Position numbers and translations under genes: made by a program. From positions 62,001 through 126,000 of the forward strand of contig JAFKER010000005.1 in assembly GCA_017308595.1 (NCBI GenBank): 64,000 bases of DNA, given 5' to 3'. Shown here one piece after another: positions 27,459-36,064 of this stretch. The notes under the pieces are model-generated. The model ran no database searches and was not told where the DNA came from. It saw only the letters and a program-made list of their open reading frames with translations. Every line of letters starts with the position of its first letter. The first letter of the stretch is position 1. This stretch comes from Afipia sp. Lineage in GTDB: Bacteria; Pseudomonadota; Alphaproteobacteria; Rhizobiales; Xanthobacteraceae.

Positions 27459-27602
27459 GCGATTTCCGGATCGGCCGGACGGGCGTGAGTTCATTCATCG
27501 CGGAATTCAATAGTTGTTCTCGGCGCGAAGCAACCATTGAGAAGCAACCACGCGTTCTCAGAACAAGAAGCGATGTAATGCACGGGGCGGGAGCAGATCA
27601 GG

Positions 27603-28928
27603 TCAAGAAGGGTAAGCAACGGGTAGCGTTAGCTTTACGCAGAGGCCGCCGCTGATCGACCGGCTTAGCTCGACATTTCCTCCGTACAGCGATGCTATCT
27701 CACTGCAAATGGACAGGCCGAAGCCGGTTCCTTCGACGGTTTCGTCCAACCGTTCACCACGTCTGAGGGTAGCACCTAGCTCCGTATCGGGAACTCCTGG
27801 TCCATCATCGTTGATGGATATGGTCACCGACTGACCGGAGACCCGGGCTTGAATGACCACGAGCGATTTGCCCCACTTGAATGCGTTATCAAGCAAGTTA
27901 CCCAGCATCTCGTGAAGGTCCTGGCCGTCGCATTTGACCAAAATTCTTGGTGCAATTGAAATCTCTACGACCATTCGCTTTTCACGATAAATCCTACGCA
28001 ACGCGTCTGTCAGGTCGTTTACATATTCCAGCAATGAGACCGGTTGTATGTAATCGCCATTCTGAGCGATAGATCGCGCCCGCCGGAGATGATGCGAGAT
28101 TCGTTTATCCATTAGTTGAATAAGCCGGATATTTTCCGCGGTATCTTCGTTCTGTCTTGATCCAAGGCGAGCATCGAGTGCTGCCAAAGGCGTCTTAAGC
28201 CCGTGCGCGAGGTTGGCAATATGAGAGCGGGCTCGCTCCAGGCTTTCACGGTTCTGCAGAAGAAGCGCATTAATCTCGGATACGAGGCCCGCGACTTCGA
28301 CGGGTTGACGAGTTGGCAGCAACCGTTCTGAACCAGTGCGGACGTCCGATAGCTGGGACGCTAGCTTTCTGAGCGGGCTCAATCCGAGCCAAATCTGTGC
28401 AGCCATTGCGGCAATCAGAGCCGCCCCGAGAGCCAGAAGAGACCAAACAAGCGCTGATCGCGCGGCTTTCAATGGCTGCTGGATATCGCTCTCTGGCGCG
28501 GCCGCCAGAACCGTGATTGTCCCAGCCTGATCAGGTAAGGACAGGCGGCGGGATCGGATGTGCAGCTCTTCGCCGGCAGGTCCTACAACCGGGGATTTGG
28601 ATGTATCGATTGACTCGTTTCCGAGCGAGCGCGACGTCAAAGATCCGCTGTCGGTGTCTATTTGCCAATACCATCCGGACAAAACCCGGTCATAAGGCGG
28701 CACGTCCAGATCACGCTTAAGAGCAGGGGGCAGATTTTCTTGGACTGAGACTGCTGACGCCAGAGCGAGGATCTGTCCATCAAGGCGTTTTTCGATCTGA
28801 CCACTGACAAATGTATTTAGAATGCCGTCTATAATCCAGCCGGAGACGATCAGGGCGACGATGAGAAAGGCTGCGGCTGCAAGCAACAACCGTTGGCTAA
28901 GTGAGGGATTGAGCGACCTATTTGTCAT
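27603..28928 (-). CDS. Sensor histidine kinase (PhoQ-like class)
   Basis: This 441-residue membrane kinase has transmembrane segments at about 16-36 and 160-182 enclosing a periplasmic sensor of about 120 residues. A HAMP-like linker precedes the phosphoacceptor His242 in NLAHGLKTPLAAL. ATP-binding boxes are LDNAFKW, DDGPGVP and GTGFGLSI. The frame is open to 28967, but the ATG at 28928 lies inside the end of the response-regulator gene and gives the normal N-terminus. The set (PepSY protein, regulator, kinase) resembles systems sensing divalent or transition metals or envelope stress. The actual signal is unknown. Confidence 0.88.
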   Translation of the reverse strand: MTNRSLNPSLSQRLLLAAAAFLIVALIVSGWIIDGILNTFVSGQIEKRLDGQILALASAVSVQENLPPALKRDLDVPPYDRVLSGWYWQIDTDSGSLTSRSLGNESIDTSKSPVVGPAGEELHIRSRRLSLPDQAGTITVLAAAPESDIQQPLKAARSALVWSLLALGAALIAAMAAQIWLGLSPLRKLASQLSDVRTGSERLLPTRQPVEVAGLVSEINALLLQNRESLERARSHIANLAHGLKTPLAALDARLGSRQNEDTAENIRLIQLMDKRISHHLRRARSIAQNGDYIQPVSLLEYVNDLTDALRRIYREKRMVVEISIAPRILVKCDGQDLHEMLGNLLDNAFKWGKSLVVIQARVSGQSVTISINDDGPGVPDTELGATLRRGERLDETVEGTGFGLSICSEIASLYGGNVELSRSISGGLCVKLTLPVAYPS

Positions 28929-29583
28929 CGCATACGAGCCGGTATCCCAGCCCTCGGCTGGTCTCAATGCGTTTCGCGCCGATCTTGCGGCGAAGACGGC
29001 CTACAATCACCTCAAGTGAATTGGAGTCCGCTCCGCCTTCACTCTCGTAGACGCGCTCAAATAGGTCCTCGCGACGTACAATGACTCCCTTGCGCAGGAT
29101 CAGGCAGGAGAGAACGCGCAGTTCCAGCGCCGTAAGCTTTAAAGGCAGTCCGTCAAGAGAGAACGCACCCAGCTGACTATCAAAGCTTAGCGAGCCGCAC
29201 TCAATGAGTGTTGTGACCTGTCCCGCGCTTCTGCGACCAAGCGCACGAAGCCGCATGATAAGCTCCTCAATGCGCACTGGCTTGACTAGATAGTCATCTG
29301 CTCCGGCTTTGAAGCCCTCGACCTTGCTCGTCCAATCGTCGCGCGCCGTCAGGACAAGAACCGGTAGGGTCCGCTTGAGCTTGCGCCACTCTCGAAGTAC
29401 GGAAATCCCATCCTGTTTTGGCAAGCCAAGGTCCAGAATCGCGGCATCATAGATTTCACTTGCACCGAGATGCGATCCATCTTCGCCATTGACAGCCAGG
29501 TCGACCGCAAATCCTTCTTTCCGGAGGCGTTCAGCAATTGCCTTCCCTAAGGCGGGATCATCTTCAACAAGCAGGATTTTCAT
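28918..29583 (-). CDS. OmpR/PhoP-family response regulator
   Basis: This 221-residue regulator has an N-terminal receiver with the acidic pocket (EDD) and phosphoacceptor Asp51 in ILDLGLP, Lys in YLVKPV, and a C-terminal winged helix (LTALELRVLSCLILRKG ... RKIGAKRIETSRGLGYRL). It is the cognate partner of the kinase, whose start it overlaps by 11 bases. Its own start overlaps the stop of the PepSY gene, giving the operon order PepSY, regulator, kinase. Confidence 0.92.
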   Translation of the reverse strand: MKILLVEDDPALGKAIAERLRKEGFAVDLAVNGEDGSHLGASEIYDAAILDLGLPKQDGISVLREWRKLKRTLPVLVLTARDDWTSKVEGFKAGADDYLVKPVRIEELIMRLRALGRRSAGQVTTLIECGSLSFDSQLGAFSLDGLPLKLTALELRVLSCLILRKGVIVRREDLFERVYESEGGADSNSLEVIVGRLRRKIGAKRIETSRGLGYRLVCDDK

Positions 29584-29903
29584 CGGACTTTGTCCGGCCT
29601 TTTAAGAGCGGGGATCAGATTATCACCGGCGGCTTCGAGAAAGTCTCCGGTTGTCGCGTCGATCCGAACCCGAATAATGGCGCTGTCGGGCGTAATGAGG
29701 CGGATTTCATAAACCTTTCCAGCGCGCTCATTTCCTCTGGCATCGTCGAGCTCTATGTCGAGTACCGACCCTGAAAAGCGCTCCCGTGCCTTCGCCGCTG
29801 CCTCGCTGGACGATAGCAATTGTTGCGATAAGGCATGCCCGGAGAAGGAGGCGCTCATGGCCAACCCAAGGAGACCGGTGATGATTGCACGTCGCGCCTG
29901 CAT
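29580..29903 (-). CDS. PepSY-domain periplasmic protein
   Basis: This 107-residue exported protein has a signal peptide ending near GHALSQQ. One PepSY-like unit follows: an AKARERFSGSVLDIELDD helix-strand, YEIRLITPDSAIIRVRIDATTGDFLEA, then a short tail. It is first in the operon with the response regulator and kinase. PepSY proteins next to such kinases often modulate sensing or are part of the output (family-level inference). Confidence 0.8.
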   Translation of the reverse strand: MQARRAIITGLLGLAMSASFSGHALSQQLLSSSEAAAKARERFSGSVLDIELDDARGNERAGKVYEIRLITPDSAIIRVRIDATTGDFLEAAGDNLIPALKRPDKVR

Positions 29904-30008
29904 GGAACTTGGCTAACCTCTGAAGCTGAACTGAACCTGAATCGATCCATTCAGGCTGCTGTGGGGTGGGGTCGCTAGATTGCTCCCATAGCCAATCGGA
30001 GATTCGAC

Positions 30009-30764
30009 ATGAAACCTATCACAACAAAAGTCATCGTGCCGGCTGTCGCCGCGGCGGCTGTCGCCGGGGCCGCCTTCGCTCAGGTTCCTCCCATGCCTCC
30101 AGGAAATCCGCCAATGCCACCCATCGCCAACAGTCTCACAACCATCGACGGCGTCGTACGAGAAATCTTCGGCAACAAGTTCATCGTGGAAGCTGCTGCT
30201 GGCGGACGGCAACTGATCGAGACTGGTCCGCGCGGTCGCGATCTTGTGCGGGTTGCAGTCGGTGATCGGGTCAGAGTCGAAGGCCAGGCGCGCGATGGCT
30301 TCGTCCACGCCGATGCGGTCACACTTGCCAACGGTCAACGGCTTACGCTTGAAGGACCGGGGCGCGGGCCGGGGCCTGGGCGAGGACCAGGACCGCTTGA
30401 GGGGCCGGATGCTGCTTTCAACCAGAATACTGTTCTCGAAGCCGTCAAGAATGCCGGTTATCGGGACGCTCGTATTCAGGACGTGAAGAAGCGTCATGCT
30501 GAGGTTGTTGCCACTGGAACAGATGGCAGGCAATGGGAGTTGCATGTTGAGTTTGACGGTAACATTCGAAAGACCGAATCGCTCTCCGTTCTGAGCGAAC
30601 CGGAGATCAAAACTTTGATAGAGCGCGCAGGCTATACTTACGCCGGATCCATGAGGCCGGAGAAGAAGCACATGGTTGTGCTTGCAAACAACAGCCGGGG
30701 TGAACGAGTTGAGATCGATGTTCACCGCGACGGATCGATCAAGAAAGAAAAACGCGTATTTTAA
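30009..30764 (+). CDS. Exported protein with a Pro/Gly-rich linker and two PepSY-like repeats
   Basis: This 251-residue protein has a signal peptide (VPAVAAAAVAGAAFAQ). A beta-strand-rich domain at about 40-105 (IDGVVREIFGNKFIVEA ... VGDRVRVEGQ) looks like an OB-type fold. A GPGRGPGPGRG linker follows at about 118-135, then two PepSY-like units (AVKNAGYRDARIQDVKK ... WELHVEFDGNIRKTE and LIERAGYTYAGSM ... VEIDVHRDGSIKKEK). It is divergent from the PepSY/regulator/kinase operon and is probably a target of that regulator. Exact function unknown. Confidence 0.75.
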   Translation: MKPITTKVIVPAVAAAAVAGAAFAQVPPMPPGNPPMPPIANSLTTIDGVVREIFGNKFIVEAAAGGRQLIETGPRGRDLVRVAVGDRVRVEGQARDGFVHADAVTLANGQRLTLEGPGRGPGPGRGPGPLEGPDAAFNQNTVLEAVKNAGYRDARIQDVKKRHAEVVATGTDGRQWELHVEFDGNIRKTESLSVLSEPEIKTLIERAGYTYAGSMRPEKKHMVVLANNSRGERVEIDVHRDGSIKKEKRVF

Positions 30765-30770
30765 TCATCA

Positions 30771-30793
30771 GGGGCTCGCGATTAGCGAGCCCC
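30771..30793 (+). terminator. Hairpin terminator-like element
   Basis: A perfect nine-base-pair stem GGGGCTCGC/GCGAGCCCC with loop GATTA starts six bases after the stop of the PepSY-repeat gene. The following ATTTCATT is only moderately U-rich, so termination may be incomplete. The next gene starts 20 bases downstream. Confidence 0.65.
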
Positions 30794-30812
30794 ATTTCAT
30801 TCTGGACCTACG

Positions 30813-31172
30813 ATGCCTGCACTTTCAATTCCTGCGTGGCTGTTGCCGATTGTTCTTCTCATCTGCTCAAATGTTTTTATGACGTTTGCCTGGTACGGGC
30901 ATCTCCGATTTACCGACAAGCCGCTTTGGATGGTGATTATCGCGAGCTGGATGATTGCGTTTTTTGAGTACTGTCTGGCCGTACCAGCAAATCGTTTCGG
31001 GAGCACGGTCTACAATGCCGCAGAACTTAAGACGATGCAGGAAGTCATTACGCTGGTCGTGTTTGCGGGATTTTCCACTCTCTATCTCGGCGAAGCACTT
31101 ACTATCAATCATGCATTGGGATTTGCTTTCATCGCCCTTGGAGCTTTCTTCATTTTCAAAGGTCCATTCTGA
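30813..31172 (+). CDS. DUF486 family small membrane protein
   Basis: This 119-residue protein has four hydrophobic segments and the DUF486 pattern (SNVFMTFAWYGHL, IASWMIAFFEYCLAVPANR, FSTLYLGEALTINHALGFAFI). The family resembles half-size drug/metabolite transporters; its function is not established. The stop overlaps the start of the MFS gene as TGATG. Confidence 0.85.
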   Translation: MPALSIPAWLLPIVLLICSNVFMTFAWYGHLRFTDKPLWMVIIASWMIAFFEYCLAVPANRFGSTVYNAAELKTMQEVITLVVFAGFSTLYLGEALTINHALGFAFIALGAFFIFKGPF

Positions 31173-32419
31173 TGACAACTATTACGCTGGGTGACGGTCA
31201 AAACAACGCGAGCAAGAATGGTATTGATCGGCCTCTCGATAGCCTGAATTTCTTTCTGGCCGACGTGCGTGATGGTCTTGGGCCCTATCTGGCGATCTAT
31301 CTTCTGTCGGTTCAGAAATGGGACGAGTTGTCGATTGGGCTTGTTATGACGGTTGGTGGTATCGCGGGGATCGTCGCGCAAACTCCTGTTGGAGCGTTAA
31401 TTGACAACTCCAAGCATAAAAAAGCGCTTATCATCTTCGCGGCCATCGCGGTCACTATCTGTTCGATAGCGTTGCCTTGGCTGACGTCCTTTCAAGCAGT
31501 CGCCTTAAGCCAAATTATCACGGGAGCCGCCGGTTCAATATTTCAACCTGCGCTCGCAGCTATTACGCTTGGGCTGGTCGGCCCCAAGATGTTCGCTAAA
31601 CGAAATGGGCGGAATGAAGCATTTAACCATGCAGGTAATGCTTTTGCCGCTGCGCTAGCGGGAATTTTTGCTTGGGAGTTCGGGCCGATTGCGGTGTTCT
31701 ATCTCATGGCGGCGATGGCAGTTGCCAGCATACTTTCGATGATGGCCGTGCCATTCAATCGCGTGGACCACCAGTTAGCGCGGGGTCTGCATGAGGATGC
31801 TTCAGAGGTAGAGGATAAGGTCTCTGGCTTTCGTGTTCTGATCACATGCCGGCCGTTGCTAATCTTTTCCCTGTGCGTCGTTCTGTTTCATTTTGCGAAT
31901 GCTGCGATGCTTCCACTTGTTGGCCAAAAGCTTGCATTGGCAAATCCGTCGTTGGCCACGACGCTGATGTCGGTCTGCATCCTTGTAGCACAGCTTGTAA
32001 TGGTGCCGGTTGCACTTTTGGTTGGTGCGAAGGCGGACATTTGGGGACGTAAGCCGATCTTTCTTGTAGGGCTGGCAGTGTTGGCCCTCCGCGGCGGGCT
32101 CTATGTGGTTTCAGATAATCCATACTGGCTCGTTGCGGTGCAGTCGCTTGACGGCATAGGTGCCGGCATATTTGGTGCGCTTTTTCCGATCATTGTGAAC
32201 GATCTCACCAAAGGCACCGGACATTTTAATATCAGTCAGGGCGCAATCGTAACTGCTCTCGGCATAGGAGCTTCCCTAAGCACTGCGGTGGCAGGCTCTA
32301 TCGTCGTTGGCTTTGGATATAGCGCGGCGTTTCTGTTTTTGGGTGCGGTGGCCGCGCTCTCAACGATAATTTATGCATTGTACATGCCAGATACAGGATC
32401 GACGGCGAGATCGCAGTAA
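31172..32419 (+). CDS. MFS transporter
   Basis: This 415-residue transporter has twelve predicted membrane helices in two halves. The first-half loop GALIDNSKHKKALI and second-half GAKADIWGRKPIF correspond to the MFS loop motif DRxGRR. It is translationally coupled to the DUF486 gene. Substrate unknown; no drug-specific motif recognised. Confidence 0.85.
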   Translation: MTTITLGDGQNNASKNGIDRPLDSLNFFLADVRDGLGPYLAIYLLSVQKWDELSIGLVMTVGGIAGIVAQTPVGALIDNSKHKKALIIFAAIAVTICSIALPWLTSFQAVALSQIITGAAGSIFQPALAAITLGLVGPKMFAKRNGRNEAFNHAGNAFAAALAGIFAWEFGPIAVFYLMAAMAVASILSMMAVPFNRVDHQLARGLHEDASEVEDKVSGFRVLITCRPLLIFSLCVVLFHFANAAMLPLVGQKLALANPSLATTLMSVCILVAQLVMVPVALLVGAKADIWGRKPIFLVGLAVLALRGGLYVVSDNPYWLVAVQSLDGIGAGIFGALFPIIVNDLTKGTGHFNISQGAIVTALGIGASLSTAVAGSIVVGFGYSAAFLFLGAVAALSTIIYALYMPDTGSTARSQ

Positions 32420-32476
32420 GCTGCGGGATAGTTCGCTTCGCTCATCAAGTTGCGCATATGCCGAACAACTGCGCTA

Positions 32477-32514
32477 CCCAAATTTGAACAATCGATGATG
32501 AGTTTCGGCTAATT
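32477..32514 (+). promoter_or_regulatory. Upstream element A, shared with mmsA
   Basis: This 38-base stretch matches 34436-34473 at 31 of 38 positions, in the same orientation and at nearly the same distance from its gene (76 versus 68 bases). Constant parts are ATTTGAACAA, GATG, GAGTTTC and AATT. It may combine a LysR-type box with a -35 element (TTGAAC). The LysR gene between the two targets is the obvious candidate regulator. Confidence 0.7.
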
Positions 32515-32589
32515 CCTGAGTAAGCGAAGTTATCATACAAGTGTAAAGGAGCGAGAATTTGCGGCTATCGCGATAATACGGGGGTTCGT

Positions 32590-33396
32590 TTGAGCAAAGA
32601 TCCACAAATAAAGATTGATCGGCCTTCATATGAATCAATTATCGCTGAGGTAAGGGGGCGGGTGGGTCTAATTACCCTGAACCGTCCCAAGGCGATGAAC
32701 GCTTTGAATGACGATTTATCCCAAGAGGTGATTGGTGTGCTCAAAGCCTTCGATGGCGATGCATCCATAGGCGCAATTGTGCTGACGGGCTCCGAGAAGG
32801 CTTTTGCAGCCGGAGCAGATATCAGGGAGATGCACGAAAAATCGTTCGTAGATATGTTCAATGAAAATTATTTCTCTGCCTGGGACGTCATCAGTACTAT
32901 TCGCAAGCCGATTATCGCTGCCGTCAATGGGTTCGCACTGGGGGGTGGATGTGAACTTGCGATGCTGTGCGATTTCATTATTGCCGGATCGAACGCGAAA
33001 TTTGGTCAACCAGAAATCAAGCTGGGAATTCTGCCTGGAATTGGAGGCTCTCAACGCCTGACGCGACTGGTCGGCCGGTCTCTTGCGATGGATTTAATTC
33101 TGACGGGCAGGCTCATCGATGCTCAAGAGGCGAAAGCATGCGGACTGGTTGCGCGCGTTGTTCCGCCGGAAGAGCTTTTATCAGTGGCGTTAGATGCCGC
33201 CGATAAGATCGCATCCTATAGCTATCCGGCGGTGCTTCTGGCGAAGGAGGCCGTTAATCGAGCCGAAGAAGTATCGCTGAGTGAGGGGGTGCGACATGAA
33301 CGCCGCTTGTTTCAGGCCGCTTTCGCCACAAGTGGTCAGAAAGAAGGGATGGCTGCGTTCCTGGAGAAGCGTGAAGCCGTATTTTCGGGCCGCTAA
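32590..33396 (+). CDS. Enoyl-CoA hydratase
   Basis: This 268-residue crotonase has both catalytic Glu positions of true hydratases: GGGCELAMLCD and KFGQPEIKLGILPG. The oxyanion motif AAGADIREM is close to mitochondrial short-chain enoyl-CoA hydratase. Translation would start at a TTG preceded by GGGGG. It shares an upstream element with mmsA, so it probably works in the same pathway, for example hydration of methacrylyl-CoA (valine) or acryloyl-CoA. Confidence 0.9.
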   Translation: MSKDPQIKIDRPSYESIIAEVRGRVGLITLNRPKAMNALNDDLSQEVIGVLKAFDGDASIGAIVLTGSEKAFAAGADIREMHEKSFVDMFNENYFSAWDVISTIRKPIIAAVNGFALGGGCELAMLCDFIIAGSNAKFGQPEIKLGILPGIGGSQRLTRLVGRSLAMDLILTGRLIDAQEAKACGLVARVVPPEELLSVALDAADKIASYSYPAVLLAKEAVNRAEEVSLSEGVRHERRLFQAAFATSGQKEGMAAFLEKREAVFSGR

Positions 33397-33529
33397 AGCC
33401 TTCGCGCGAAAGTATCCATAGGCGACGCTCTGAAGCTGCTTTTCAGCGTCGCGGCTTTCAGCCTGTCTCTCGGCGAGAATAAGTCATGAACCGGCTCATG
33501 ACGAGAACTGCAAGGATTATCCCTTGCGG

Positions 33530-34429
33530 TTAGCCCGATTTTTGAAGCTCGTGCAAGGTTTCTTGCTTGGAGTTCAGCTCCTGGTGCACGTAGTCAGCAA
33601 CGACACGTATTCTCGCCAGGTCTTTCTGCTCTTCGTGTATGTTCATCCACCAGCTCCGAAGGATTTTGATTTCAGGAAGAACTGGACGGATGTCCGGGTA
33701 CAAGGAAGCCATGAAGTAAGGCAAGATGGCAATGCCAGCTCCGGACTTCACCGCGAACATCTGCGCGACGATGCTTGAGCTGTTGAAAGAGGTCGAGGGA
33801 CTGTCGACGACTTCATCCAGATAATTCAGTTCTGACGTAAAGAGAAGGTCATCGATGTAGTTGATCATCTGATGAGATTTAAGATCGTCTTTATGAGCGG
33901 GTGTGCCTCGATCGCGCAGGTATGTTTCTGATGCAAAGAGACCGAGCGCATAATCGGATACCCGGCGGGAAACCAGCCGGCCGCGCTGTGGAAGCGTCAG
34001 AGTGATGGTGATGTCGGCTTCCCGGTTCGTCAGATTGAAAAGCCGCGGCATGGCGATAAGCTGAATCGAAAGCGCGGGATGATGCGCAGTCAAGGTGGCT
34101 AGAGCCGGCGCGAGCAGGATTGCTCCCATCCCTTCTGGGACGGCAATCCGAACTTTGCCGCTAACAGCAAGATCCTCACCGCCGATATCGGATTGCGCTT
34201 TCTGTATCTCGCTCTCAATTCTTTCCGCAGCTTTAAGCAGTCGTTCACCCGCCGCCGTCAGTGCAAGTCCGGCCGGAGATCTTTGGAATAATTTCGTTCC
34301 GCCGCTCTCCTCCAGTGTTGAAAGATGTCGGCCGATTGTGGAGTGCTTGACTTGCAATGAGCGTGATGCGCCGGACAACGTACCAGACCGCGCGGCGGCC
34401 AAGAACGAGCGTAAATGATCCCAATTCAT
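33530..34429 (-). CDS. LysR-family regulator
   Basis: This 299-residue protein has an N-terminal helix-turn-helix (HLRSFLAAARSGTLSGASRSLQVKHSTIGRHLSTLE) and a LysR effector domain. The ATG at 34429 is chosen over the longer frame because it starts with the standard MNWDHLRSFLA. It lies between the enoyl-CoA hydratase and mmsA and is divergent from mmsA. Both genes carry the same upstream element, so it likely controls both. Confidence 0.88.
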   Translation of the reverse strand: MNWDHLRSFLAAARSGTLSGASRSLQVKHSTIGRHLSTLEESGGTKLFQRSPAGLALTAAGERLLKAAERIESEIQKAQSDIGGEDLAVSGKVRIAVPEGMGAILLAPALATLTAHHPALSIQLIAMPRLFNLTNREADITITLTLPQRGRLVSRRVSDYALGLFASETYLRDRGTPAHKDDLKSHQMINYIDDLLFTSELNYLDEVVDSPSTSFNSSSIVAQMFAVKSGAGIAILPYFMASLYPDIRPVLPEIKILRSWWMNIHEEQKDLARIRVVADYVHQELNSKQETLHELQKSG

Positions 34430-34435
34430 AGGGTG

Positions 34436-34473
34436 CCCATATTTGAACAACTGATGCCGAGTTTCTGCCAATT
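34436..34473 (+). promoter_or_regulatory. Upstream element B (LysR/mmsA intergenic), copy of element A
   Basis: This is the second copy of the 38-base element at 32477-32514, with 31 identical positions. It sits seven bases from the LysR start and 68 bases before mmsA, where a divergent LysR regulator normally binds. Recognition by that LysR is inferred. Confidence 0.7.
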
Positions 34474-34489
34474 ACGACTCGATTAAAAG

Positions 34490-34501
34490 CAACGTACGTT
34501 G
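34490..34501. promoter_or_regulatory. 12-base perfect palindrome upstream of mmsA
   Basis: CAACGTACGTTG is a perfect palindrome 39 bases before the mmsA start; flanking AA and TT extend the symmetry after one mismatch on each side. It is not present upstream of the enoyl-CoA hydratase, so it would be a separate control site for mmsA, if functional. Confidence 0.45.
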
Positions 34502-34540
34502 TTTGCAAGAGAGTTTGGCAAATAACACGGTGGTTGCAGA

Positions 34541-36037
34541 ATGAAGGACTACGGGCATTTTATTGGCGGAAAACACGTTGCCGGGACTTCGAAGCGTTAC
34601 GGCGATGTCTGGAATCCCAGCACGGGACGCCTGAAGGATCGAGTGATCCTCGCCACTGCGTCCGACCTCAACAGTGCCGTCGAGGTTGCCAAGCAGGCTC
34701 AACCGGCTTGGGCGAACACTAATCCGCAGCGGCGCGCGCGTGTGCTGATGCGTTTTATCGATCTCATTAACAGCGAGATGGATAGCCTCGCAGCGCTGCT
34801 GTCCTCCGAGCATGGAAAGACAATAATCGACGCCAAGGGCGATATTCAACGCGGCGTCGAAGCCGTGGAGTTTTACTGCGGTATTCCGCACTTGATGAAG
34901 GGTGAATTCACCGACGGGGCAGGACCCTCCATTGACATGTACTCAATGCGGCAACCGCTGGGTGTGGTCGCGGCAGTCACGCCTTTCAACTTTCCGGGAA
35001 TGATACCGCTTCAGAAAATCGCACCAGCTATTGCCTGCGGTAATGCCTTGGTCTTGAAGCCCTCTGAACGTAATCCCGGAGTGCCGCTCCGTCTTGCGGA
35101 GTTGCTCATTGAAGCAGGTCTGCCGCCGGGAGTTATGAATGTGGTCAATGGCGACAAGGAAGTCGTCGATGCAATTCTTGATAATCCGACGATACAAGCT
35201 GTCGGCTTCATCGGTTCAACCAGCATCGCGCAGTACATTTACGCGCGCGGTACAGCCAACGGAAAGCGCGTTCAGGCTTTCGGTGGCGCAAAAAATCACA
35301 TGGTTATCATGCCCGACGCCGACATTGGTCATGCCGTCGACGCGTTGATTGGGGCAAGCTACGGCTCAGCAGGCGAACGCTGCATGGCGATATCGGTAGC
35401 TGTGCCAGTCGGTCGCGACACCGCTGATAGACTTGTCGAGCAGCTTATTCCTCGGGTTCGCAGCTTGAAAGTCGGGCCTGCTCATGACCCTGAAGCAGAC
35501 TATGGCCCGCTGGTCACTAAGGCGGCGTTGGACCGGGTTACATCTTATGTGGAAGCCGGCCTTAATGAAGGAGCGGAGCTTGCCGTTGATGGACGAGGCC
35601 TGAAGCTTCAAGGCTATGAAGACGGCTTTTATCTCGGTGGATGTCTCTTCGACAAAGTCACTCCTGACATGAAAATTTACAAGGAGGAGATATTTGGTCC
35701 GGTCCTGTCGGTGGTGAGAACCGAAAACTACGAAGAGGCGTTAAAGATCGTAGACGATCATGAATACGGAAATGGAGTCGCCATATTCACGCGTGATGGC
35801 GATGCTGCGCGTGACTTCGCGTCGCGCGTGAATGTCGGAATGGTGGGCGTCAATGTACCGATTCCGGTGCCGCTCGCATACTACACGTTTGGCGGTTGGA
35901 AAAGATCGAGCTTCGGTGATTTGAACAACCATGGCTCGGATGGTGTGCGCTTCTACACCAAGACGAAGTCCGTCACGACACGGTGGCCTTCCGGAATTAG
36001 GGACGGTGCGGAATTTGCCATTCCGACCATGAAGTAA
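34541..36037 (+). CDS. mmsA: CoA-acylating methylmalonate-semialdehyde dehydrogenase
   Basis: This 498-residue aldehyde dehydrogenase converts methylmalonate or malonate semialdehyde to propionyl-CoA or acetyl-CoA with NAD and CoA. The N-terminal block YGHFIGGKHV, TPFNFPGM, the GSTSIAQYIY cofactor loop, FGGAKNH and catalytic Cys281 in GSAGERCMAIS are characteristic of MmsA. It is followed by the 3-hydroxyisobutyrate dehydrogenase gene, the usual valine-pathway pair. Confidence 0.93.
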   Translation: MKDYGHFIGGKHVAGTSKRYGDVWNPSTGRLKDRVILATASDLNSAVEVAKQAQPAWANTNPQRRARVLMRFIDLINSEMDSLAALLSSEHGKTIIDAKGDIQRGVEAVEFYCGIPHLMKGEFTDGAGPSIDMYSMRQPLGVVAAVTPFNFPGMIPLQKIAPAIACGNALVLKPSERNPGVPLRLAELLIEAGLPPGVMNVVNGDKEVVDAILDNPTIQAVGFIGSTSIAQYIYARGTANGKRVQAFGGAKNHMVIMPDADIGHAVDALIGASYGSAGERCMAISVAVPVGRDTADRLVEQLIPRVRSLKVGPAHDPEADYGPLVTKAALDRVTSYVEAGLNEGAELAVDGRGLKLQGYEDGFYLGGCLFDKVTPDMKIYKEEIFGPVLSVVRTENYEEALKIVDDHEYGNGVAIFTRDGDAARDFASRVNVGMVGVNVPIPVPLAYYTFGGWKRSSFGDLNNHGSDGVRFYTKTKSVTTRWPSGIRDGAEFAIPTMK

Positions 36038-36064
36038 ATCGGACCTGATTCAGGAATGACCGTC

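Noticed and set aside
33483-33502. Inverted repeat GTCATGA...TCATGAC between convergent genes
   Set aside because: Short, without a U-tract, and between two gene ends; too weak to call as terminator or operator.
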